A DNA stretch of 64,000 bases from Siphonodentalium dalli (taxonomy: Eukaryota; Mollusca; Scaphopoda; Gadilida; Siphonodentaliidae): contig CP136063.1 of assembly GCA_032622095.1 (NCBI GenBank), positions 76,175,980-76,239,979 of the forward strand. The letters are read 5' to 3'. Under the pieces are notes generated by a model that saw only the letters and a list, made by a program, of their open reading frames with translations, searched no databases and was not told the DNA's origin. Positions 13,747 to 25,200 of this stretch are shown piece after piece (within the stretch, counting starts at the first letter, position 1; each line of letters opens with the position of its first letter). Both the position numbers and the translations under genes were made by a program.

Positions 13747-14389
13747 TCTAATATATATTTTGGGACTTCTGTCTGTTTGTTTGTTGTTTGTCTGTTAGCT
13801 ATGGCCGGGAAAATTGCCAAGCGGATTTAGCCCAAACTTGCTATATAAGGGTATTTTTTTCCAGGGAGTGTTTTGGACGGGTCAAATCGTGACCCCGACC
13901 TGACCTTGACTTTCAAAAAAGTCAACTCAAGGTCAAATCGGGTAAAACGGGACGGATTTCAACGAAATTTGATACCTAGAGATACTTTTGTCCGGGGAGT
14001 CGTTTGGACGGGTCAAATCGTTACCCCGACCTGACCTTGACCTTCAAAAAGGTCAATTCAAGGTCAAATCGGGGAAAACGGACGGATTTCGACGAAATTT
14101 GATACCCATGGGTACTTTTGTCCGGGAGTGTTTTGGACGGGTCAAATCGTGACCCAGACCTGACATTGACCTTCAAAATTGTCAATTCAAGGTCAAATCG
14201 GGTAAAACCTGACGGATTTCGACGGGTACTTTTTTGTCGGGTACTTTTGTCCGGGGAGTGTTTTGGAATTGTCAAATCGTGACCTTGACCTGACCTTGGC
14301 CTTCAAAATGGTCAATTCAAGGTCAAATCGCGCAATTCGCCGAAAAGCAGAGGAGAAACAGCCCGGACGAAGTCGGGTCCACCAGCTAG
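13747..14389 (+). mobile_element. Non-autonomous Helitron, 643 bp
   Basis: The 5' end is TC (TCTAATATATATTTTGGG) and the 3' end is CTAG, with a hairpin CCC-g-GAC-GAA-GTC-GGG at 14362-14377 about 8 bp before it. The element lies between host A (13746) and T (14390) with no target duplication, as expected for Helitrons. The empty site survives in the paralogous unit at 8023/8024, where GCCATATTATATAAAGC (minus strand) is uninterrupted. There is no Rep/helicase coding. Most of the body is a ~131-bp minisatellite. Confidence 0.88.
13862..14340. repeat. ~131-bp tandem repeat inside the Helitron
   Basis: About 3.6 imperfect units, marked by GGGAGTGTTTTGGACGGGTC near 13862, 13994, 14125 and 14255. 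Each contains GACCTGACCTTGACCTTC and CAATTCAAGGTCAAATCG. The repeated short frame on the minus strand reflects this periodicity and is not evidence of a gene. Confidence 0.9.
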
Positions 14390-14882
14390 TATTATATAAA
14401 GCTCTCGCGATGATCTAGTCCGGTTAGCATACATCTGGTGAATAGAGTGTCAATATAAAAATTGGCGGCCATCTTGGATTTGATTACCTTCCTGATCTAG
14501 GATTTGAACTATGTTTTACATTATCAGTGTCCCCGTACGGTTCTACACCATATGACAAGGTAAACTGTGCATTGTCTATTATGTCAATACTTGGATAGAT
14601 ATACTGTAAGTAGGTACATCTTTATATAGGGGATACCCTACCATTTCCAAAAGTATATAACTTGGAAGTATTTGGCGGATATATTATGGTTGTACAGAGT
14701 TGACACACGACACTTTGTCTGAATCGCCATGTATTTTTGACGCGCCTCGTTACATTCTTTACCATGAAGTCACCAAATCAGAACGAAAGCAGGAAAACGA
14801 TGATGAATCTGATTAAGTGTCTACATTCGTTCCACAATTTGCAAATATGTTTATAATCTTTCCGATGTTGATGCCCTGTTAA

Positions 14883-15377
14883 AGGTACGGTTGGCCTTGG
14901 CGGTGGGTATCCTGTGAAAATATTTCCACCCGTCAAAAACCGCCACAAACAGAAAGAACAACAAAATGTAGACAGACTTTGTCCGTATACAAATAAGAAA
15001 TATCGCATAGACAGTATGTTATTGTCATATATTTTACCATTGTTATGTAAACAAAAGCGTAAAAAGTTACTTTTCTGTTGTTTGTTTATATTATGATGTT
15101 AAACATAAAGAGCGTTCTTTGTTGGTGAATTCCTGATATGGAACGAATAAAGAGCGTTTATGCCATTTGTGTGTGATTAGCCAGCAGCATTGTGCTGTCT
15201 TCTGTAACACAATCAGGCTCTTGCTTATGTAAAATATAGTAAATATTTATGATAACATGCTGTTTACGCGATGGTCATGCTATATATGAACGAAACTGTA
15301 TGCGTTTTAATGTTTTTCTGTTTACGGTGATTGGACCAAATATGAATATTTTCGACAACTATAGGCCTCACGTGCCT
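14883..15377 (+). mobile_element. TTAA-flanked MITE, full copy 2
   Basis: This 495-bp element has TTAA on both sides (14879-14882 and 15378-15381) and the same termini as copy 1. It sits in the right arm of the giant palindrome. The matching position in the unit at 7441-7444 is a single uninterrupted TTAA (CCAACTGGTTAACAGGGC), which is a natural empty site confirming the exact boundaries and the TTAA duplication. Confidence 0.92.
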
Positions 15378-15927
15378 TTAACCAGTTGGCTAATGCCTGT
15401 TAACCTCTGAAAATATGTCAATTTGTAGGTAGGGTGCCCTATGCAAAATTGTGAAAAGTTATATTTTGTCTCCTATCTCGGCTCGGCGCCCTCTGAATTC
15501 GAAAACTAGAGTAATTTTCCCATAAGAAAATGATGGTCGCATAAATTCCCCCGATGTGCGACGGTTACCCCCAGCACAGCCTAGACTATCGCATACACAC
15601 AGTGGATATTGATAACTTACACTATGTTTCTATACTGACTATATATAATGTAGGTCCATTTTAAAAATCGATGGTAACCCTTTATTGAGATATGAACGCT
15701 CATTAACTGAAAATGTACGTCGATAAATAAAGGCGTGTTTAACACAAATAGCCAAATACAAATGCATGCGACTACTTGTGCCGTAATCAAGCACGTGACA
15801 TCAACGCTATTTGTCAATCACGTGATCGGGTTATTCGATTGACCGTCTGGTAGAACTTGCGCATTTTACCTAGGTAAGAATTTCATCGGCATACACACAA
15901 ACGAGATATTTCTATTCGACGCACATA

Positions 15928-16230
15928 ATGAATTACATAGGAGTAGTTGTCGTGGTTTTATCGTTGGTGTGTGAATTTGTGAGGGGTAGCTCTCACAATG
16001 TTGAGTTCGAGTACACAATTGGGATATCCTTGAATATCTCAGCCGAAGGATTTATGGAATCTATAACTGCCAATGACTTTTTTGATTGTGGAAGGGAATG
16101 TGCGTCGCAAGACATATGTCTCTCTGCGTCGTATGACAAATCTACATTGGAGTGCAGACTGTCATCAGAAGATGTTGAAGACGTGAACACTTTGTCAAAC
16201 GGTTATCCAGTGTTTGAGCTCCTATGCAAG
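15928..16230 (+). CDS. Exon 1: signal peptide and PAN/apple-like domain
   Basis: It encodes 101 residues and ends in phase 0 at AAG|GTAAGA, a strong donor. The start ATG (15928) has A at -3 and begins a signal peptide with a run of valines and leucines (residues 5-14) and likely cleavage after VRG (18-20). The mature part has Cys54, 58, 64, 76 and 100 in a C-x3-C-x5-C-x11-C layout (FDCGREC, DICLSASYD, LECRLS), as in PAN/apple domains. A donor-like AGGTAAGA about 60 bp upstream of the ATG could mark an alternative or non-coding 5' exon. No TATA box is evident within 100 bp. Confidence 0.82.
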
Positions 16231-19200
16231 GTAAGAACTTAAAGAAGTTATTCATGCCATATCAGAGAAGAACAAGTCGACAAGGAACATAAGTGGCCCA
16301 TAATACATATTGTGCTATATCATGCCATAACATTTATAGAACTCACCTGTGTAACCGTCAAGCCCTAGCGACTGTTCATGTGTTATAATACCTCGTATGG
16401 CTCGTAAGAATTATTGTCCTCTGTAATTTATCCTTCGCAATTTTCAGTTTCTTCAAACGATTTTTGTGTAATAAATGTATTGTGTGGGTCTAAAAAATCT
16501 GAAACTTAATCATTTGGTTTGGGTCCGTTTCATATAGCTTTCCATATAATTGTTATGCTATTTTAATATCTTATTTAGCTCTGATTGTTTCACACCCATC
16601 TTCTCTTGTAATGTTCCATATTTTCTTTTCAGTATAGTTCCTTTTTTCAAACTATGCGAAGTGTTTAGTGTTATTTTTGCCTAGTACATTCCACTTGGCT
16701 TGTAATCCTTGTGTTTTATTTTGTCTAAGGGTTTGGAGTTCATCTTCGAGTTTCGTCATCTCAGTTTAAAATTGTTCTCTTGTTGTGTCCATTACTTTGC
16801 AAGGTAATGCAATACCATTACTTGTCGTTTTCTGTATTGCAGTTATCATTACCATTACTTTCAAAATGAATGCATTACTATTACCATTACTTTCAGCGTA
16901 TTAGGTTTAAAATAAAAAAGACAGTGTTTCTGGTCTTCCTGCCTACCAGAAACCTCATGCCGACCCTAATTGTTTATCTAGTTTTATGTATCTGTGTTAA
17001 TTATAAATGAAAAACACAAATCTAAGCTTGCGCTTGCCACCGCTTTCGTTGGTGACAATTGGAATGCGATCATGGTAGTCGTAATTTCCCTTAAACAATA
17101 TGAGACAGTTTATAAGCAATATACTTTATTAAAATAAATGGTAAACAGGACCATTCCTTACCTATCCTAATTTCTTAGGATGTTACAATTCTTTAAGCCT
17201 AAGATAAATGAGGACAATCTTACCCCCCCCCCCCCTCATGAATTTGTATTTATTATACCATGCCATAATTGTTATGTGTCAATGTATCATGGTTATAGAG
17301 AGAAACACATCTGGGTACTCTCACCTGGCGATCCGAAAATCAATTAAAACTGTATAACCTGCGACAAAGGAAACTATCTCTTTGAGCCAGTTCACCTTAA
17401 TTACATCACACATATTAAGATATTATATATATCTTTAATATCCTCCATGTATGGACATTCATAATTATCTATTTATATTACACTAGCTGATGTGCACGAC
17501 TTCGTCTGATCTATTTAGGGATTTTTTTGCGATAACATCCGTCTGGGCTTGAACAATACTGAGCGAACAACGTACAAAAGTATTAGAAAGAAAAACAATT
17601 TTGTTCGATCGGTCCAGAAACATGCCTATATGAGCGTATATGAGCGAGGTCAATGTCAAGGTCAAAGACACGGTCGCATGTGACATTGGACCCGCCCATA
17701 TTGCTCCTGGTATCAAAGTAGACATACATACCAAATTTTAGTCAGATCGATCGAGCAGTTTTCGAGTCTATAACACAAATACATACATGCATACATACAC
17801 ACATACAATCATACATGCATACAAACATACATACACACAGAAGTTCCAATTATATACATGCGCTCGAACTTGTCAAGATATTATATGTACACAAGTGATT
17901 AACACACTCTCACATGCAATCAGACAACCGCATATATACATTCATTCGTATATATATACCACAGGCACACAAACGACGGCCAAACAAATACGACAAACAG
18001 ACTGAACATCTTATGTATATTGGCAGACATACATATGTACATATATATAGAGGGACGAACAGTTGATACGGTTAACCCTTTACCCAACAGTCGGGATTTT
18101 TTTTACCCTGTGCCAATGCATTCTCTTATATATGCGAGTCGACCATAGGTCGCCTCGCATATATAAGAGAATGCATTGGCTTAACACATTCAAAATTATA
18201 AAATTGTTAAAGAATGTAAGAAAAAATGGTAAAAAGTGTTGAAAAAAGATTTTTTTTAGGCCATTGCATTCTCTTATATATGCGAGGCGACCTATGGTCG
18301 ACTCGCATATATAAGAGAATGCATTGGCACAGGGCATAACTGTAACTATCACAATGTGGTCAAGGAGCCGGTTCCAATGATATCCATATTTGTATGGTTC
18401 TATTGAGACAGACCGAAGATAGTTTAGGCTGTTGAAGCTTTATTTGGCCGGTTGTGGCCGGTTTGTTGGGTAAAGGGTTAACAAGATTGTGATATAAATG
18501 TGGATGTGAATTATTATTCGATGTGAGCATATCTATAACAATTATTATGATGATAAATGTATCAATAAGTTTCTAGCGACTGCATTTAACTGTTAAGAAC
18601 ATTTTGTTATATTGTCGGAATTGTAGTATGGCATTTATATTGATATTGATACTGAACAATATGCAGAGACACGTGATATTAACATTCACGGTGACGCGTA
18701 AAACTTCATGCTATGATACAGTTGATTATGGGATATAATCAGGAATTAACGTCAAACGATCAACATATCTTTGCCTGAGAAACTATAATGTCGTAAGTCC
18801 ATTTTGGTGGTAAAATGAGATATTAATTTGGTATCGTTGGAATCGCCGCGAAATTTTCTTTTGTTTGATGCCCATGAACCGTGTATTCGCCCAACAGTCC
18901 CCATGATAAATGCTGTGCAATTTTGTTGTATGTCCATGTGTTCAAAATTTATCCGCGCTATAATGTATCTCCTTGACCAATTGCATCACCCAAAATCGTC
19001 ACGTGGAAAAACTTTGACGAATGGTGGATTATGAAATTTGGAAGAAATTGTATCGCAAGAAAATAACATTGTTTCGTAATATTCTCACACTTGTTAATCA
19101 GTGGTTTGCTATGTTGTCTTCGCAAATGTTTAGTCAACTTAATATGCTTGTTTAAACGTATGTAATGAGATATGAAGCTTCTTAATAGGTGTGATATTGG

Positions 19201-22200
19201 AGATACAATATTCTTACCCTGACGTGAATGTAAGCTGTCGATGGCTCATTGTGATGTTATCGAGATACGACATTAAAACACGTATGGGTTTTTTCCAAGA
19301 TTTTCTGATGTATATTATGTATATTTAGCTATATTATAATGGGTTGATGGGTCATCCATCTTCACATCCTTGATATCACCCAAATTCACATTCCCTTTTT
19401 ACAACATTTAATGTGATTGATTTTTGTTACATTTACGGCAGAAACGTTATCAGAAAACTATATTTAACAATAATGGGACGTGAGTGATTTTTGTCGTGGA
19501 GGGGGTGGTTCCCCACGGAATAATTTCCAATCGCACCCCAAATCTCTACCAGAGCGCACCAGTCATACTTCCTTTCTGACCCTGTCACCGGCTGGGTACC
19601 AGTCTGTGTTTCTATATATAGCATGGGGATTTCTAGCAAAAATGCCGAAATCCGATCGCTCCAAAGTCAAATTTTCTATGTTCTTTGAGAACAATTCCCC
19701 CACTAAAACATAATGATAGCATGGAAAATCAGAGTGGTTGTTTTGTTGACGATTTTCGCAAGCTACTCGTCAAAATTGCAGCAAATTAGATCTCTTGTGT
19801 TTTGACTTGCCGTGCGAGTTGTGACAATGTCGTACACGTGCGTTTCGACTTTTGTGCTGATAAAATAATCAGAGAACCGAATCACACCGTTTCGAAATAT
19901 AGTTCTTCGGTTTTAGTGGGACTTTTCAAACTTAAGTTCAAAATTTATACAAATTTTGTTCGATATGTTGTGTGCTTAACAAGAACAGCATGTTGCTCTG
20001 TTTGCTTAGTATATATCTTAATATCGCGGAAGTCCACCAAATGTGGGTGAAATGTCGCCGGTAGCAGCGGTCTTATCGAGTCATCGAGGGAGGTAAACAC
20101 TGCATGGAGTTTGTCGCACCCCCTTGAACCAGACCTGACCAAAATGTTATAAAAATGGGACCATACACTGTGTTGAGTTTTCGCTACCAAAAGCAAACAT
20201 ATTTAACCTTTTTTTTACAAAAGGAAGTTGACAATATTTAACCTGTTAGCGCATTGCTCTGTTAATACAATGCGAATAGTGCTATGTTGGGGCAATATTT
20301 TGCTGGTAGAGATGACAACTCGATATCCTGTGCTCTGTGTAAGACATTGGACACGATATTCACGGACTAACGATAAACATTCAATGTTGTGGTCGGACTC
20401 ATATATGCGTGCCACATAACAACAATTAACACAGGTCGATGTCATTAAAGCTGTTCATGCAAAGTCCCCCACAAAATACAAACGGATCCAGGTCACCTGT
20501 GCGTTCAGGTGGTGGAAAATATATACTCGTCCATAATCAGAAAACATTGAATATCTCGGAAATCTTCAGCCCAGTTGACCTATAGTTTGCGCGTTGAGTT
20601 TTGTCAGACCGTTGGATACGCGGTTTTTTTTCAGGTGAAGAAGACTGACTTTAATTATTAAAAGGCGTCAGTTTCGTTGAAGTCTTGTTCGTGAAGCGTT
20701 TTTTTAGTTCTTGTAGTATATGCAACGTGTGACCAAATTGGCAGTTGACCAATCACCGAACAGGATTTAGTGTAACACAGACGGGCTATGCAAATATCAG
20801 TGGATACACAAGCGGCGGTTATAGGAGGACACCAACGTTGGTAAAAAAAATTGTTGTCAATCGCCACCAAAAGTATATGTGGACAATTCCATGGTACCCA
20901 TATATACTGTGGTACGAGGATTATTTTTGTGTTTTGGGTGCCAAAGTGGTGATGTCCCGCCCGAGTTATTAAAATAAATATACATGTATGTTGGCGAAAA
21001 CGTTCTTTGCTACCCCACCAAAACAGCATCACGAACCATCCATTTAGAGGTCATCTGGAGAAAATTATACAATTTGGCGGTCGCATCCACGCATATGGAG
21101 AAATACTTCAAAATTGTGTAACTTATGTTTGGAGGATAGCCCCTATACAAAGAACCAACCCAATTTTATCAACTTTTAGTTTTCCTGAATGCAACAGGCT
21201 TGGCCGTTTGAAAACTACAAGAGAGCTATATACAATACCCACTGAATCAACATAGCTAGGGGATCCATATATCCAGGAATAATATATTGACCAAGCTAGG
21301 GGATCCATATATCCAGGAATAATATATAGACCAAGCTAGGGGATCCATATCTCCAGGAATAATATATAGACCAAGCTAGGGGATCCATATCTCCAGGAAT
21401 AATATATAGAACAAATTTATGGAAACTACAAAACTACTATAGCAGGGTTGCCCGTCGGCGCCCTGGTTAACCCTTTGGCGAGTAGAACGACATGTACATT
21501 TATTACACGCTTGTTCCTAGCAGTAGAGTGTTATTGAAGTTCCATATTTACAAATCCGTTTGGAACGTACGTTCCATACGCATGTCATTGACGTAAAATG
21601 ACGTACATGACGTTCGCCTCAACCATGAAACTTGAACTATTTAAATAAAAGAATCATCATACATGACAAAAACGCCCTGTATGTGGCTAAATAAACCTTC
21701 TAATCCTGTATTTTTAATGCATGGATTCTAGGACGCGAAGCGTGTAATAAACACAGAACGACACGATGTGTAAATGGGTTTGTCGATATGGCACTCGTGC
21801 TGTCGCGGAAGGATAGAACTCGAGGCGCAAGCGCATCTCGTTCTATCCCTCCGCGACAGCACTCGTTCCGTAACGACAAACCCATTTACCCATTTACACA
21901 TCGTGTCGTTCTGTGTATGTATATCGCCGTACAGTTTGCGAGTGGAACGACATATATATGTCGTTTCATGTAGTGTCATTTTATGTAGACATAACTTTAA
22001 TAAATCATCTGATTTATAAATGATTTGTATAGTAGTTATTTTGACTAATATAATGTCCCAAATGTATAAGAGCAATCGATTAGGATAACACACGTTAACA
22101 GAAAATGCACATAAATTAAAACGAACTATTGGACCCTTTTGACCCGAACTTGTAATTGTAATTAGTGCTATTAGTTGGGGAGCCCGCATATGTTCCATTT

Positions 22201-25200
22201 ACACTTTTGCGTACAAAAGGTTTGACTCCCTAAAGTTGGTACCAATAATGGAACATTCTGAAAAACCGATTTCTTAAGTTGCGCATTCCTGGGGTTTAGG
22301 GGCCGCTGAACCCCAAAAAGTGCCAAAAATCACTTCTATTTACACTTCAGCGTACATCGATGAATTTTGGTTTGATGATACTCCTAAGTGTACTGATAAA
22401 GAAAACACAACTTAAGAAAGGGATTTTCCTGGGGTTTTCAGATAAGAAAGGGGGTCCCATGCTGAACCCCAAAACGTGATTTTTCACTTTTTTTTACACT
22501 TTCGCGTACATCCATAATTTTTGGTCTCAAAGTACTTTGAGATATACTAATTATAAAAACACAACTTAAGAAGCAACTTTTCCTGGGGTTTTAAGATAAG
22601 AATGGGGTCATCGGGTCACCCCCCCAAAACGTAAAAAATTACTTTTATTTAATTGATTGCATTCGTCCAACGTGTGTGTATGTGCGTACACCCCTTGAAC
22701 GTTGCACTATTACAACCAATACATCCCTAAATCGATACGAACAACTTAAGAAATATACATTCATGTCGTTTTCTGATAAGAACGAGACTTGTTACCCCCC
22801 CCCCCCCCCAACCCGATCCATTTTCTAGAACTATAAGTGAGCCAGTTTTATGAAAATTATCGCGGAAAATCTAGTAAAATGTATACAAATGTATATATTT
22901 TCGTGAAGCTAAGACATAATGACACTTTTTTGGGGCCAAAATTGAAACTCACCATCCAAGATGGCCACCAAAATCGCCGCCGGAAGTTGAAAATATGACA
23001 TTTTTTCACAAATATCTTCTAGATCAATTCATGCTGTTCGGAACTGGTTGCGTAATGCAACTTTATTTTGTGTTTGTATATTAACTGATCATTGGAGCAA
23101 TTAAATATGCAATTATTTGGGTCCTAACCCCTTCCGATCCCTCAAATATTCGATTGTACAGAATTTGGTATAAAATTTCACAAAAAATTACAATTGGGAT
23201 TCTATTCATATTTCAACAAGAAATGAACAGAACTTTGTAATGTAGTGAGGCATATCATTACCTATGAATATTCCAAATCACTGGAACCAATTTTTTTACT
23301 TTGGCTCAAAATGGCTGCCAATATGGACGCCAAAATATGGAAAATGGTAAATATTACACCAGCATGTCTTGCAATCGCTTACAAGTTGTGTTGATGTATA
23401 AAATGGGCTATTCTGCATTCTATACATTGAATACTAACATGTCTGATGCACCATGGTTAATTGTTACTATTTTCACCACTGACATCGTCAAAAATATTGG
23501 ACTTTTCTCTAAAAAACTTGACATAAATATTGGTAAAATTCAGTTTTCAGGTTTGGACCATTTTTTCTGGTAAAATATAACTATCTTTGGATTGAAAGGT
23601 GTTTATTGTTTTGGTCTATCTTAAATGTGTCACACTACAGTGTTTATAGACCAAATTGCTCAAGATGGCTTCCAAAATGTAAAATTCAAATTTTTTACAT
23701 ATATCCCGAACATTCTCTGCATTATCCGAAAAGGTAGTGTTAGTTAATTAACTGACAACTACATGTTCTATTCCCAGTTGTCCCAGTTCCGTATGGGGCA
23801 TGACAAATTCATTTTAAAGTATATAATTTTGCCGAGAATCTCTTTTGTGATTTTGGCCATATTTATTGAAAAGAAATGGGCAGAACTTTGAGACAGAACT
23901 GAGATGGACCATAATCTTTGGCTATTCTGGTTCATTATGATAAAAAAAATGTCAACAGGATACAGTGTGGATGCCAAGATCGTAGCCAGGGAGTTACTCT
24001 GTGATCATATGTGAGGTGAATAGGTATACAGGGAGTTATTGTATGTCATGACTGATGTGAGTAGGTATACAATGAGTGACTATTTGGTTATGAGTGGGTT
24101 GTCCATGGTAAGATGCACTAGGTATACAGGGAGAAGTCATGGTCAGATGTGAGGTGAATCGGTATGCATGGAGTGACTGTATGGTGTATGATTGTGTATA
24201 TCCAGTACGGGTGCACCCGGTGTGCCTGTATGGTCATTGGTGTGGTGTATGGATATAGCTACATGATCATCTATGTGTTGATTATGTATACATGGAGTGA
24301 CTGTAAGGTCATGGGTGGGATGTACATGCGTTGTCTGTATGAACATGGATGGGGTGTGTGGATAAATAGGTAGTGATTTTATGGTTACGGGTAATGTGTA
24401 TAGGTATATATGGAATTACTGTACGGTCATGATTGAATATGAATACCTGGAGTAAGCTGGGTGGACATTATCGATCGTGTGGGTAAATAGGGAGTGTCCT
24501 TGTGGTAACGGGTGGGATGTATATTTATATATCTCGTGGATGTATTATCATTGGTGGGTGTATATGGCTTAGGTGTATTATCATGGATGGCGTGTATGAT
24601 TATACAGCGAATTGCTGAATTGTCATGTGTGAGGTGTATATGCAAGTATGGATTGTTTGAGTGGTCGTATGTGTGGGTTTTTTTGTATATCTGGAAGGGC
24701 TGAATGGCCATTAGTGAGGTTTACATGTATACCTGGAGTGAATTTATGGTCTATGGTGGGCTGCATATGTATATCGAGTGGTTATATGACTATGAGTGTC
24801 GAATAGGTATACAGATAGTGACCGTATGGTTAATGGTGAGATGATTACATGTAGGTATACAAGTAGTGACTTGTGATCATAAATGTAATGAACATCTATA
24901 CAGGGGGTGACAGGCGTATGCGTATACATGTACCTGGTGTTCCTGTTTGGTGACTCGTGTCGGTATCGTCATGTGTAGGTTATACCAGTACACACACGTG
25001 TTGCTTTATTGTCGTGGGCGAGGGATATGTGTATATAGCGAGTGGCTATATTGCCATGGATGAGGTGCATATGCATACATGGAGTGACTATACTGACATG
25101 GCTGTGGTGTATTAGTATATCTTGAGTGGCTATTCGGCTATGGTGTGACAAATAGGGATACAGGGATTGACATGGCCAATGTTGAGGTGAATATGTATAC

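Larger units (their letters stand above)
8193..15586. mobile_element. Giant TA-flanked palindromic element, 7.4 kb with insertions
   Basis: The termini are inverted: GTCTAGGCTGTGTTGGGGG from 8193 and its reverse complement ending at 15586, with TA at 8191-8192 and 15587-15588. The arms (about 8193-9750 and 12950-15586) stay alignable past landmarks such as AGTGATGTTCC near 9550 and 13100 and ATTAGACCCGC near 9405 and 13255. The right arm has been entered by a Helitron (13747-14389) and a TTAA MITE (14883-15377). The interior holds another MITE (10485-10978) and a 3 x 307-bp tandem array. Removing the three insertions leaves about 5.8 kb. No transposase frame is visible. The left boundary is less certain because a third arm-like unit abuts it. 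Confidence 0.6.

Noticed and set aside
14021-14275. Repeated FDLELT-type frame as a repeat protein
   Set aside because: The period matches the 131-bp minisatellite inside the Helitron, which is not a multiple of three, so the frame is not maintained.
20658-21032. 124-codon minus-strand frame as a gene
   Set aside because: There is no recognisable domain, an antisense frame overlaps most of it, composition is random-like, and it lies inside intron 1.
21751-21916. CRISPR-like or tRNA gene
   Set aside because: It is a single inverted repeat with no spacer periodicity or clover-leaf. No CRISPR array is expected in an animal nuclear genome.
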